Origin: Vicinamibacterales bacterium
GTDB taxonomy: Bacteria; Acidobacteriota; Vicinamibacteria; Vicinamibacterales; UBA8438
Reading direction: 5' to 3'
DNA length: 64,000 bases
Assembly: GCA_958296065.1 (NCBI GenBank)
Contig: CATQHX010000005.1
Coordinates: 33,807-97,806 of the forward strand
A model generated the notes under the pieces. The model was not told where the DNA came from. It saw only the letters and a list, made by a program, of their open reading frames with translations, and searched no databases. Positions within the stretch are counted from its first letter, which is position 1. Each line of letters starts with the position of its first letter. Of the stretch, positions 1-8,489 are shown piece after piece. The position numbers and the translations under genes were made by a program.

Positions 1-176
1 TCGCGACGCAGGCCATCGCGGCGGCGCGGTCGATCGGCCGCGCGTCCGGCTCGCAGGATCGCAACGCAGCCACCGCCGCGCTGACCGAGTTGCGCGGCGT
101 CTGCCAGTCGTGCCACGCCGAGTTCCGCGAGGAGACCGACGACGGCTTCCGCATCAAGCCGAGCGCCCTCCAATAG
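1..176 (+). CDS. c-type cytochrome, C-terminal fragment
   Basis: This is the 3' end of a gene that begins before the window; the reading frame uses codons starting at base 3 and stops at TAG 174-176. About 57 residues are visible. They contain one haem-binding motif, CQSCH, 22 residues before the end, preceded by an alanine-rich helical stretch and followed by a short tail ending in PSALQ. A single CxxCH near the C-terminus on a helical background resembles class II cytochromes c (cytochrome c' type), which would act in the periplasm. The N-terminal part, including any signal peptide, is outside the window, so the family assignment is tentative, but haem c binding is well supported. Confidence 0.7.
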   Translation, partial: ATQAIAAARSIGRASGSQDRNAATAALTELRGVCQSCHAEFREETDDGFRIKPSALQ

Positions 177-227
177 AACCCGCTCCGACAGCCGGCGGGA
201 GCCGGCTCCCTGCACACGACAATAAAG

Positions 228-263
228 AAGGCCGGCCCGGGCGAGGTTGCCCGGGCCGGCCTT
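228..263. terminator. bidirectional intrinsic terminator
   Basis: A perfect 15-bp stem (228-242 pairs with 249-263, starting AAGGCCGGCC) closes a 6-base loop GAGGTT. The right arm ends in TTT and the left arm, read on the minus strand, is followed by a T-rich stretch. It lies between two convergent genes, the cytochrome (ends 176) and the propeller protein (ends 347), so it can serve both. Confidence 0.85.
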
Positions 264-346
264 TCGCTTGTCCACCGTCGCGCCGGACGCGTGCGACGGT
301 CGGGTCTCGCACCGGCGAAACCCCGGACGCGACCGTCCGGTCGCGC

Positions 347-1591
347 CTAGTTCGTCGGCCAGAGCACGCCCTGGCTGTTCTCGCCCTCGGCGCCGGCAGG
401 CACCGGGCCCATGCCCTTGTAGACGAACTTCTGCACGCGCGATCCCTCGTAGGTCTCGGTGGTGTAGATGTTGCCCGAGGAATCGACCGCGAGGCTGTGC
501 ACCGCGAAGAACATGCCCGGCTGGCGTCCGCCGTCGCCGAACGCGGTCAGCACCTTCAGCGACTTGCGCTCGATGATGTAGACCTTCATGTTCTGGCCGT
601 CGGCGAGGTACATGTACGTCTGCTCCTCGTCCGGCGAGAAGTCGAGGTCCCAGGTCGAGCCCTGCGCGCGGGTGTGGGTGGCGACGAGCATCTCGTCGAC
701 GAACGTCCCGTCCTTCTGGAACACCTGGATGCGGTCCTCGGCGCGGTCGCAGACGTACACGAGCCCGTCGTTCGCGATCACGCTGCAGTGCACCGGCCCG
801 CGGAACTGCTGCGCCGGATCGTTGCCCGGCTCGTAGGGGCCGCCGAAGTCGTAGTCGTCGTTCGGCACGTTGCCGTAGGCGCCCCAGCCCCGCTTGAACG
901 CGCCGGTCTCCGCGTCGACCACCGCGACCCGCTTGTTGTAGTAGCCGTCGGCGAAGTACGCCTCGTTCGCCTCGGGGTCGATCCCGATCTCGGCGACGCG
1001 GCCGTAGCTGTCCTCCGAGAGGCTGTTGCGCGCGAATATCCGCCGGCCATCCTCCTCGCGGACCATGCGGGCGTTGTGCCGGCCGGCCTGCAGCAGGAAC
1101 TCGCCGCTGCGCGTGAACTTCAGCACGTGCGCGTCGCCCTGCCCATTGCCGCCGATCCAGACGTTGTCCATGTGGTCCACGGCGATCCCGTGGTTGGACT
1201 CGGGCCAGACGTAGTCGCCGGTCTCGGTGCCGGGACCGCCCCAACTGTCGACCAGGTTGCCCTCCTGGTCGAAGACGAGGACGGGCGGACCGGGCTGGCA
1301 GCACTCGCTGACCGGCGGATCCATGACCATGCCGATCTCGGTAGCGCCCTGGAAGTTGTCGGGCGTGTTGCGGTGCAGGACCCAGACATTGTCCTGCGCG
1401 TCGACGTCCACGCCGATGGTCGGACCCATCAGCCAGTGGTTGGGAAGGTTCTTCGGCCACAGCGGATCGACCTCGAACATCGGCGCCATGACCGCGTCGT
1501 CGTCGTCCCCGTTCTGGCCGGCCACCAGCACGACGCCGGCCGCCAGGGCGGCGCCCAGCGCCAACGGTACCAGAAACGCGTACCTCTTCAT
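347..1591 (-). CDS. secreted NHL-repeat beta-propeller protein
   Basis: A 414-aa protein with an N-terminal signal peptide or membrane anchor (MKRYAFLVPLALGAALAAGV), then repeated units of the NHL/six-bladed propeller type: VDAQDNVWVLHR, VDHMDNVWIGGNG, GIDPEANEAYFADGY, ANDGLVYVCDRAEDRIQVF, VDSSGNIYTTETYEGSRVQKF. The Asp-x-x-(G/D)-N-(V/I)-(W/Y) signature at each blade matches NHL proteins and peptidylglycine lyase-like propellers common in Acidobacteria. It is probably periplasmic or cell-surface; ligand or activity cannot be read from the sequence. The start ATG at 1591 is preceded on the minus strand by AAGGAGG, a strong ribosome-binding site. It is divergent from the HupE-like gene. Confidence 0.8.
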   Translation of the reverse strand: MKRYAFLVPLALGAALAAGVVLVAGQNGDDDDAVMAPMFEVDPLWPKNLPNHWLMGPTIGVDVDAQDNVWVLHRNTPDNFQGATEIGMVMDPPVSECCQPGPPVLVFDQEGNLVDSWGGPGTETGDYVWPESNHGIAVDHMDNVWIGGNGQGDAHVLKFTRSGEFLLQAGRHNARMVREEDGRRIFARNSLSEDSYGRVAEIGIDPEANEAYFADGYYNKRVAVVDAETGAFKRGWGAYGNVPNDDYDFGGPYEPGNDPAQQFRGPVHCSVIANDGLVYVCDRAEDRIQVFQKDGTFVDEMLVATHTRAQGSTWDLDFSPDEEQTYMYLADGQNMKVYIIERKSLKVLTAFGDGGRQPGMFFAVHSLAVDSSGNIYTTETYEGSRVQKFVYKGMGPVPAGAEGENSQGVLWPTN

Positions 1592-1719
1592 GTGTGTTCC
1601 TCCTTACTGGAACCGTGCGCCGCGTCCCGCCAAGTCCGTGGCCGTCCGGCGCGTTTCAGTCGCAACGACAGTCGAACAGTATACTTTGGAAGCGATCGGG
1701 GCAAAGGGAGGCGGATCGA

Positions 1720-3072
1720 GTGCGATATCGACGCAAGATGCTGCTGGCGGCCGGCGTGCTGGCGACGCTGCTGGCGGGGGCTACGGCGGGCGTGCAGGCG
1801 CACGACATCCCGAGCGACGTCACCGTACGCGCCTTCGTCAAGCCCGAGGGCGACCGGCTGCGCATGTTGGTGCGGGTGCCGCTCGAGGCGATGCTCGACA
1901 TCAACTTCCCGCTCCGCGGTCCCGGCTATCTGGACATCGAGGGCGCCGAGCGGCTCCTGCCCGACGCCGCCATGCTCTGGCTGGGCCAGGAGATCGAGCT
2001 GTTCGAGGACGGCGTCCGACTCCCGGAGCCAACACTGGCCGCGGTGCGCCTCTCGCTGCCATCGAACCGGGCGTTCAACACCTACGAGGACGCGCTGGCG
2101 CACGTCACCACCGGCGAGCGGCTACCCCCGACCACGCAGATCATCTGGCGTCAGGCGCTGCTGGACGTGTTGCTCGACTACGACACGACGTCCGCCGAGT
2201 CGGAGTTCTCCATCCGCCCGGGCGTCGAGCGCCTGGGGCTGCGGGTCGTCTCGGTCATCCGCTTCATCACGCCGGCCGGCGCCGAGCGGGCGTTCGAGCT
2301 GCGCGGCGACCCGGGCGTGGTCACCCTCGATCCGCGCTGGCACCAGGCGGCCTGGAACTTCGTCGCATCGGGCTTCGAGCACATCCTGGACGGCATCGAC
2401 CACCTGCTGTTCCTGCTCTGCCTGGTGATTCCGTTCCGCCGGTTCTGGGCGCTCGTGCCGATCGTCACGGGATTCACGGTGGCCCACTCGGTGACCCTCA
2501 TCGCGTCGGCGTACGACATGGCGCCGAACACGCTCTGGTTCCCGCCGCTCGTCGAGACGCTCATAGCGCTCTCCATCGTCTACATGGCGTTCGAGAACAT
2601 CGTGGCGGCCGGGTCCGGGGACGCCACCCGCATCCGCCGCCGCTGGGTGGTCGCCTTCGGCTTCGGCCTCGTGCACGGCTTCGGCTTCTCGTTCGCGTTG
2701 CGCGAGACGCTGCAGTTCGCCGGCTCGCATCTGCTGATGTCGCTTCTGTCGTTCAACGTCGGTGTCGAGCTGGGCCAGTTGCTGGTCATCGCGCTCTGCG
2801 TCCCGGCGCTGGAGCTGCTCTTCCGCTACGGCGTCAACGAGCGTCTGGGCACGATCCTGATCTCGGCCCTCGTCGCCCACACCAGCCTGCACTGGATGGC
2901 CGAGCGCTACGAGACGCTGAGCCAGTACCCGCTGACCTGGGCCGCGCTGGCCAGCGCGCTGCTGGTCGGGATCATTCCTTGGCTGATCCTGTTCATGCTG
3001 GCCGCAGCCACCGCGTGGTACGGGCTCAAGTACTGGCGGCAGGGGCCCGCGGAAGAGGTCGCGGCCGAATGA
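1720..3072 (+). CDS. HupE/UreJ-family membrane protein
   Basis: A 450-aa membrane protein. After a signal sequence (LLAAGVLATLLAGATAGVQA) comes a soluble region of about 200 residues, then a C-terminal half with about six hydrophobic segments. The motif EHILDGIDHLLFL at the start of the membrane half and the VHGFGFSFAL segment are typical of the HupE/UreJ_2 family, which is linked to metal (nickel/cobalt) transport in some members; the substrate here is unknown. I prefer the GTG at 1720 because GGGAGG lies 8 bases upstream and the signal peptide follows directly; the frame stays open to 1594, and an ATG at 1738 is an alternative. It is followed 66 bp later by the DUF5916 gene. Confidence 0.75.
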   Translation: MRYRRKMLLAAGVLATLLAGATAGVQAHDIPSDVTVRAFVKPEGDRLRMLVRVPLEAMLDINFPLRGPGYLDIEGAERLLPDAAMLWLGQEIELFEDGVRLPEPTLAAVRLSLPSNRAFNTYEDALAHVTTGERLPPTTQIIWRQALLDVLLDYDTTSAESEFSIRPGVERLGLRVVSVIRFITPAGAERAFELRGDPGVVTLDPRWHQAAWNFVASGFEHILDGIDHLLFLLCLVIPFRRFWALVPIVTGFTVAHSVTLIASAYDMAPNTLWFPPLVETLIALSIVYMAFENIVAAGSGDATRIRRRWVVAFGFGLVHGFGFSFALRETLQFAGSHLLMSLLSFNVGVELGQLLVIALCVPALELLFRYGVNERLGTILISALVAHTSLHWMAERYETLSQYPLTWAALASALLVGIIPWLILFMLAAATAWYGLKYWRQGPAEEVAAE

Positions 3073-3138
3073 AACGCACGTCGGAGATGAGACAGCCGGG
3101 GTCCGACCGGAGAGGCCTCGTCGAGCACCAGTGATGCG

Positions 3139-5565
3139 ATGCGCGCAACGACCACCGGCGCGACCCCGTTTCGCCGGTCGACCACGACCATGCTCATGAC
3201 CTCCACTCGCCGTCGTTCGGTTTCCCTTCTCGCCGGCGTGCTGCTGGCCACGATCGCCGCCCAACCGGCCGCGGCGCAGTCCGCTGCCGACGAACCCGCC
3301 GGCCCGCGCGCGCAATCGGCCGAGCCTTCCCTCGTCCTCGACGGCGGGGGCGGCGGATTCGCCGTCATGCCGCCGAGCGAGTACTACCGGGTGGCGCCGG
3401 TCCGCGTCGAGAACGGCCCGCAGATCGACGGGCGCCTCGACGAGGAGGTCTGGCTGCAGGCCGCGATCATCGACGAGTTCGTGCAGCAGGAGCCGGCCGA
3501 GGGCGAGCCGGCCACCGAGCAGACGGTGGTGCGGCTGCTCTACGACTCCCAGGCCCTGTACATCGGCGTGGAGGCCCACGACACCGAGCCGGATGGCGTC
3601 ATCGCCACCGAGATGCGGCGGGACTCCCTGCGATTGCTCGACGAGGACAACTTCCAGGTCATCCTCGATACCTTCCAGGACCGGCGCTCCGGCTACATGT
3701 TCGTCACCAGCCCCCTCGGCGCGAAGCTGGAGCAGCAGGTGGCCGAGGAGGGCGAGGGGGGCTGGCGCGGACGCAACAGCAACAACATCAACATCAACTG
3801 GGACGGGGTCTGGGACGTGGTCTCCCACCGCACCGCCGACGGTTGGGTGGCCGAGATCGCGATCCCGATGGTGACGCTCCGCTTTCCCAGGACCGAGGAG
3901 CAGGTCTGGGGCGTCAACTTCATGCGCAACATCCGCCGCAAGAACGAGCAGGTGTTCTGGGCGCCGATCTCGAAGGAATACACCCTGACCCGCGTCAGCC
4001 TCGCGGGCACGATGCACGGGATCGGTACGGTCAACCGCGGCCTGGACCTGCGCATGACCCCCTACATGCTCGCGGGCGGCCGGCAGGACCGCGCGGCGGG
4101 CACCGTGGCCGGCGGCGGCCTCGACGGCTCGGGGTTCAACGACTACGGCCTCGACGTCAAGTACGGCGTGGCGTCCGGCCTCAACCTGGATCTGACCCTG
4201 AACACCGACTTCGCGCAGGTCGAGGTGGACGAGCAGCAGGTCAACCTGACTCGCTTTCCCCTCTTCTTTCCGGAGAAGCGCGACTTCTTCCTGGAGAACG
4301 CCGGGATGTTCAACGTCGGGGCGCCCGGGAGCGGGTTCGGGCGGGTCGCCGATCTCTTCTTCACGCGGCGCATCGGCCTCTCGGCCGGCGGTCAGCCGAC
4401 CCCCATCATCGGCGGCGCGCGGCTTACCGGAAAGGTGAACCGCCACAACGTCGCCGCGATGAACATCACGACGGGGTCGTTCGGCAACGCAGGCGACAAC
4501 TTCTTCGTGGGACGCTACAGCCGCGACATCCTGGCCCGCTCGAAGGTCGGCGGGATCGTGATCGACAAGCAGGCCGTCGGCAGCGTGTTCGCGCCGGACG
4601 TCGGCGGGGTTTCCCACTACAACCGCACGTTCGCGGCCGACACGACGCTCGCCGTGCACCGCAACCTGACGATGACCGGCTTCGTCGCCAAGACCCAGAC
4701 CCCGGGGCTGACCACCGGCGACATGGCCTCGTACGCGCGGGCCACGTGGCTGAGCCCGGCGTTTCACGTCTACACCGAGTTCGCCGACCTGCAGGAGAAC
4801 TTCAACCCGGAAGTCGGCTTCGTCCCCCGCCTCGGCATCCGCACGTCGAAGTTCCACGGCGAGTGGAACCCGCGGCCGGATCGCTGGAACATCCGGATGT
4901 TCGACCCGATGTGGAACATCACCTACACCACCGACCAGCACAACCGGCTGCTGACGCGGCGGATCCACAACATGCTCGGGACGTACTTCGAGAACGGCTC
5001 TTCGGTCACCTTCTACTACAACGACCACTTCGAGCAGCTCGACATCCCGTTCCCCATCCGCAACACGGGCGTCACCGTTCCGGCCGGAACCTACCGCTTC
5101 GGCGAATGGGTCTTCTCGTACCGCTCCGACCCGTCTCGGCGGCTGTACACGCAGACGCGCTATTCGCCGCAGACCTTCTTCGAAGGCACCCGCACCGACA
5201 TCCAGGCCACGGTCGGATTCCGGGCCACGAGCCGCATCTCGGCCGAGACCATCTTCAACCGCAGCGACGTCGATCTGCCGTGGGGCGAGTTCGTCGCCGA
5301 CCTGGCGTCGCTGCGCCTGGACCTGACGCTGTCGCCGACCGTGACGCTGCGGTCGCTGTCGCAGTACAACTCGCTGACCGGCGAGCTCAGCAACAGCATC
5401 CGCTTCAACTGGATCTACAGCCCCGGCAGCGACATCTACATCGCCTACGACGAGATGCGCCTCGACGACCTGTTCTACCTGAATCCCCACGTCCGCCGCT
5501 CACCCTGGGGCGACGTGCGCAACCGGCAGATCGCGATCAAGATGACCTACCTGCTCTCGCGGTGA
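3139..5565 (+). CDS. DUF5916 / CBM9-like outer-membrane protein
   Basis: An 808-aa exported protein. The signal peptide (RRRSVSLLAGVLLATIAAQPAAAQ) suggests that the ATG at 3190 or 3196 could be the true start instead of 3139; no good ribosome-binding site decides this. Residues about 85-260 match the carbohydrate-binding family 9-like domain (IDGRLDEEVWLQA, LYIGVEAHDTEPD, NFQVILDTFQDRRSGYMFV). The remainder is rich in alternating aromatic and polar residues, fits the DUF5916 region, and includes FFPEKRDFFLENAGMF, a signature of this family. The C-terminal half is probably an outer-membrane beta-barrel. Such proteins are abundant in Acidobacteria and Bacteroidota; the ligand is unknown. Confidence 0.8.
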   Translation: MRATTTGATPFRRSTTTMLMTSTRRRSVSLLAGVLLATIAAQPAAAQSAADEPAGPRAQSAEPSLVLDGGGGGFAVMPPSEYYRVAPVRVENGPQIDGRLDEEVWLQAAIIDEFVQQEPAEGEPATEQTVVRLLYDSQALYIGVEAHDTEPDGVIATEMRRDSLRLLDEDNFQVILDTFQDRRSGYMFVTSPLGAKLEQQVAEEGEGGWRGRNSNNININWDGVWDVVSHRTADGWVAEIAIPMVTLRFPRTEEQVWGVNFMRNIRRKNEQVFWAPISKEYTLTRVSLAGTMHGIGTVNRGLDLRMTPYMLAGGRQDRAAGTVAGGGLDGSGFNDYGLDVKYGVASGLNLDLTLNTDFAQVEVDEQQVNLTRFPLFFPEKRDFFLENAGMFNVGAPGSGFGRVADLFFTRRIGLSAGGQPTPIIGGARLTGKVNRHNVAAMNITTGSFGNAGDNFFVGRYSRDILARSKVGGIVIDKQAVGSVFAPDVGGVSHYNRTFAADTTLAVHRNLTMTGFVAKTQTPGLTTGDMASYARATWLSPAFHVYTEFADLQENFNPEVGFVPRLGIRTSKFHGEWNPRPDRWNIRMFDPMWNITYTTDQHNRLLTRRIHNMLGTYFENGSSVTFYYNDHFEQLDIPFPIRNTGVTVPAGTYRFGEWVFSYRSDPSRRLYTQTRYSPQTFFEGTRTDIQATVGFRATSRISAETIFNRSDVDLPWGEFVADLASLRLDLTLSPTVTLRSLSQYNSLTGELSNSIRFNWIYSPGSDIYIAYDEMRLDDLFYLNPHVRRSPWGDVRNRQIAIKMTYLLSR

Positions 5566-5890
5566 CCGAGCCGGCCTTGTCGCGATGCGAGCGGGCCGGC
5601 CACGGCCGGCTTGCCATGGGGAGCGGTCGGATCTCGCGTTGTCGCCTGCCGCCGGCGCCACCGGGCATCTCGTTTGCCTGATCCATCTGTTCGCGGCAAC
5701 ATGAACGGACTGGAAGCACGATGCCGGACGTCAGCGACGCGCTCCTCGACCGGATGATCCGAGGCGGTGTAATTCCGGCCGCGGCTCCTGCGGTGTCTCT
5801 CATTGCCTCACCGACGTCGGCCTGTCCGCCATTCGGAACCCGGCGAGCGGGTGCACTACAATCGCCGGTCTGCCTGCGGGGGGCTGTCCG
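5566..5890. other. intergenic stretch without a supported gene
   Basis: About 325 bases between the DUF5916 gene and endonuclease III. A GCCGGCC/GGCCGGC inverted repeat around 5570-5610 lacks a T-run, so I do not call it a terminator. An ATG at 5721 opens a short frame with no recognisable domain. I see no RNA gene. Confidence 0.5.
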
Positions 5891-6538
5891 ATGAACGACG
5901 AACAACGCGGTGCGATCTTCTCCCGATTGCAGGCGGCGAATCCCGAGCCGACCACCGAGCTCGACTTCGGCACCCCGTTCGAACTGCTGATTGCCGTGAT
6001 GCTCTCCGCACAGGCCACCGACGTGGGAGTGAACCGGGCGACGGCAAGGCTCTTCCCCGCCGCCCGCACGCCCGTCGCCATGCTGGGACTGGGCCTCGAC
6101 CGGCTCAAGGACTTCATCCGGACCATCGGCCTGTTCAACACCAAGGCGGAGAACATCCTCAAGACCTGCCGCATCCTCCTCGACGAGCACGGCGGCGACG
6201 TGCCCCGTAGACGCGAAGCGCTCGAAGCGCTGCCCGGCGTCGGTCGCAAGACCGCCAACGTGGTGCTGAACACCGCCTTCGGCGAGCCGACCATCGCCGT
6301 GGACACGCACATCTTCCGGGTGTCCAACCGCACGGGGATCGCCACCGGGAAGACACCCCGCAGGGTGGAGGACGCCTTGCTGCGCTCGGTGCCGGACGAC
6401 TTCAAGCGCGGCGCCCACCACTGGCTGATCCTGCACGGCCGCTATGTATGCACGGCGCGCCGGCCGCGCTGCGGAGAGTGCGCTATCGAGGACCTGTGCG
6501 AGTTCGAGGACAAGAACCACACACGGCCAAGGAAGTGA
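5891..6538 (+). CDS. nth: endonuclease III (DNA glycosylase/AP lyase)
   Basis: A 215-aa protein matching endonuclease III, the cytosolic base-excision repair enzyme that removes oxidised pyrimidines and cleaves at abasic sites. Visible features: SAQATD in the N-terminal helix region, the helix-hairpin-helix LPGVGRKTANVV containing the catalytic lysine, the catalytic aspartate in VDTHIFRVSNR, and the four-cysteine 4Fe-4S loop at the C-terminus with the spacing C-x6-C-x2-C-x5-C (CTARRPRCGECAIEDLC). Length is normal for the family. A G-rich ribosome-binding region (GGGGGG) precedes the ATG. It is a stand-alone gene at the edge of the accessory patch. Confidence 0.95.
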   Translation: MNDEQRGAIFSRLQAANPEPTTELDFGTPFELLIAVMLSAQATDVGVNRATARLFPAARTPVAMLGLGLDRLKDFIRTIGLFNTKAENILKTCRILLDEHGGDVPRRREALEALPGVGRKTANVVLNTAFGEPTIAVDTHIFRVSNRTGIATGKTPRRVEDALLRSVPDDFKRGAHHWLILHGRYVCTARRPRCGECAIEDLCEFEDKNHTRPRK

Positions 6539-6707
6539 GTCTGGCGGCAGGATCGAAGACGGTCGGCGTGACCCGCCTTCGCCGCCACTTCGATACTCGC
6601 GAGTGCTGCGGCCCCGATCGTGGAATACCATAGTGGCGTCCCACTTCGATTGCCACATTCCAGACCGGAACGGGTGTTGGTACTCAGACTGATGCAAGGA
6701 GGCACTG

Positions 6708-7466
6708 ATGAAGGGACTGCTGGCGCGGGTCGGACTCGATTCAACCGAGAGGTACGGTGGTGCTAACGCTCCGATGAACCCTGACAGGTCATTCCTGTAC
6801 GTCCCCATACCGGAGACAGATCCTCAATCCGGAGCTCCCCTGAAGCAACGCCGTGGAATGGAGATGCGCTACACGGATATCAACACAGGGCAATTCAGGC
6901 CATTGCACCCAAAGCTCATGCGGCAGCATACACACTTGTCGCCGGACTTCAAGTATCTCAATTTTTGCACCTACGATCTTGGCGGCAAGTGCCTTGAACC
7001 CCTGACGAGGGGAGATTTCGTGCTGTTCTTTGCCGGTCTGGAACCGACCGAGGGACCGAGGCGACCTCTTGCATACGTCCTCATCGGCCAGATGTTCGTT
7101 CGCGACGTAATCTCGTTCGATGAAGTTCTGGAAGATGGATACCACAAGTACGCAGATACGCGCTGCCTGCCAGGATTCTATGATCTGCAGCAACATCACT
7201 ACATCCTTCGCGCCGACCGCAATCGCAGCGGCCGGTACTCCAGATGCAGCAGACCGTTTGCGCGCCCCCAATATGATTCCATCTATCGGGTCTTCCCGGA
7301 TGTCTGGGAGCGATGGGACGGCCTTCGAACTTACACAGGCAAACAAGTCAAGGGACGCGCTGTCCAGCGAACAGGCGGAGGGCTGTGGTCGTTTGGGAGG
7401 CCAGACGACGCCTTGAAGTGGATTGAGGAACAAGATACAGGAAAGCTGCATAGATCGAACTGGTGA
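6708..7466 (+). CDS. Nmad3-like candidate DNA-hypermodification protein
   Basis: A 252-aa protein with a strong ribosome-binding site (AAGGAGG, 6 bases before ATG). The N-terminus (MKGLLARVGLDSTERYGG, NAPMNPDRSFLYVPIPETD) resembles what I know of the nucleotide modification associated domain 3 family: a start with L-x-R-VG-D-T, a glycine-rich turn, then YVPIPE. Later features include HPKLMRQHTHLSPDF, TYDLGG, GDFVLFFAGLEP and GYHKYADTRCLPGFYD. Nmad proteins were predicted from neighbourhood analysis to act in base hypermodification or in recognising modified DNA; no reaction is established. Base composition here is distinctly lower in G+C than the flanks, a sign of transfer. No other modification gene lies beside it. 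The family call is by memory of motifs and needs a profile search. Confidence 0.5.
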   Translation: MKGLLARVGLDSTERYGGANAPMNPDRSFLYVPIPETDPQSGAPLKQRRGMEMRYTDINTGQFRPLHPKLMRQHTHLSPDFKYLNFCTYDLGGKCLEPLTRGDFVLFFAGLEPTEGPRRPLAYVLIGQMFVRDVISFDEVLEDGYHKYADTRCLPGFYDLQQHHYILRADRNRSGRYSRCSRPFARPQYDSIYRVFPDVWERWDGLRTYTGKQVKGRAVQRTGGGLWSFGRPDDALKWIEEQDTGKLHRSNW

Positions 7467-7539
7467 GTCCCTGCCGTCGAGATCCAGTGCATCGGTCCTC
7501 CACGACGACGGACTTCATGTGTCAAGGAGCAGTCCCCAC

Positions 7540-7880
7540 GGGCACTCGGTCCAGTGCAACAGAATTATGTCCGAGCACCGTGAATTCGGCTGCGGGCGAG
7601 GCAACCGTTGTGAGCGCCGGCCACGCCCGGCACGACGATCCGGCGACGTCCGCCAGTGGGTGGGCCATCCGTCGCCCCGTCGCGGTGTCCAACCTCCCGG
7701 CCGCCGTGCGGCACAGCAGGGCGCGTTCTTCCGCGCGCTCCTGCTCGAACCCTGCTCAGGTCCCTGCTTGCGACCCTCCGCCGCCCACTCCTTCACCCGG
7801 TGGGCCAACATCATCCGTACCTCCTGTAAGTCGGGCAACGATGCCGATGCCGCCCTACCGAACAGCACCCGCACGGCCAG
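7540..7880 (-). pseudogene. decayed Rpn/DUF4351-type nuclease C-terminus
   Basis: On the minus strand, LPDLQEVRMMLAHRVKEWA followed in another frame by AEERALLCRTAAGRLDTATG resembles the C-terminal tail found on Rpn-family (PD-(D/E)XK transposase-like) proteins, where a helical VKEW-x(n)-G-x(n)-ER-ALL segment is common. The reading frame shifts in between and no N-terminal nuclease domain is visible, so this is a remnant. Boundaries are approximate. Confidence 0.4.
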
Positions 7881-7888
7881 GAGAGTGA

Positions 7889-8269
7889 TCAGCCGCTTTC
7901 CGCCGCTTCTCTGAGTACCTCCTCGATGGCGGGCCGTGTCGCAGGCAACACCGCGTCAGGCGTGTGCTTGTGGTGCGGAAAGCCAGCCAGGGCGGAAAAG
8001 TGCGGCGCGCAGTCATAGCGAAAAACCAACCGATTGGAATCGTCCTGACAGTGGTACCGATAGTCGAGCGGAACAAGGCGGTCCCCATCGACTACCACAG
8101 CTTCACTGATCTCAAGCAGGTGTCCTCGCTCGAACCGAACCCTGATCCGCAGGTTGACGCGCTCTGGCGTCAGTATCTCCTCCACGTAGTTTTCGACGTA
8201 CGCCGCGCTGCACTCCCGAACGCTTCGCTCTACCCTCTCGAGATAAGCGGCCACAAGTTCATGCAACAT
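7889..8269 (-). CDS. TumE/DUF6516-like toxin
   Basis: A 126-aa protein starting at MLHELVAAYLERV; the frame is open further upstream but this ATG overlaps the antitoxin gene by 11 bases, a usual arrangement. Motifs NLRIRVRFERGHLLEISEAV, PLDYRYHCQDDSNRLVFRYD, APHF and PHHKH follow the pattern of DUF6516 (TumE) toxins, in which an FRYDNAPHH-like segment and a later HH-H cluster are conserved. Such toxins are the second gene of a type II toxin-antitoxin operon. The mode of action is not visible. The gene lies next to the broken Rpn remnant and 286 bp from a transposon-like element. Confidence 0.55.
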   Translation of the reverse strand: MLHELVAAYLERVERSVRECSAAYVENYVEEILTPERVNLRIRVRFERGHLLEISEAVVVDGDRLVPLDYRYHCQDDSNRLVFRYDCAPHFSALAGFPHHKHTPDAVLPATRPAIEEVLREAAESG

Positions 8270-8489
8270 CGGCCAGGGACTTCTCGACGTTCTTTCTGAT
8301 TTCCAGGTAGTGCCGGTAGTCGTTCGCCCACTCGACGAACGCGGCGTCATCCGACACATGGCCCTGAATGTACTGATTGAAGAACTCCTCCGAATCCATT
8401 CCGTGTCGGATTTCGTACGTACTCAAGCGCTTCGCTAACCCGATCAGTGCGTCGAGGGTCGATGTGTACGTGGTGGTCTGTTTTCTCAT
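8259..8489 (-). CDS. probable antitoxin of the TumE-like pair
   Basis: A 76-aa protein beginning MRKQTTTYTSTLDALIGLAK, encoded immediately upstream of the toxin-like gene and overlapping its start. A GGAGG-type ribosome-binding site (GGGAGGTCTTC) precedes the ATG. The sequence is helical and acidic, with SEEFFNQYIQGHVSDDAAFVEW, consistent with a small helical antitoxin partner; I recognise no DNA-binding motif with certainty. The open frame extends upstream to 8606, but the ribosome-binding site supports 8489. The upstream region, where an autoregulated promoter would lie, is interrupted at 8556 by the inverted-repeat element. Confidence 0.6.
   Translation of the reverse strand: MRKQTTTYTSTLDALIGLAKRLSTYEIRHGMDSEEFFNQYIQGHVSDDAAFVEWANDYRHYLEIRKNVEKSLADVA

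Noticed and set aside
2122..5490. Very long minus-strand open frame (over 1100 codons) opposite the DUF5916 gene
   Set aside because: The product is dominated by Arg, Val, Glu and Asp repeats with no domain, and the plus strand encodes clear families across the same bases; it is a shadow caused by high G+C.
5566..5620. GCCGGCC/GGCCGGC inverted repeat as a terminator
   Set aside because: There is no T-run on either strand and the arms are short and palindromic, as expected by chance at this G+C.
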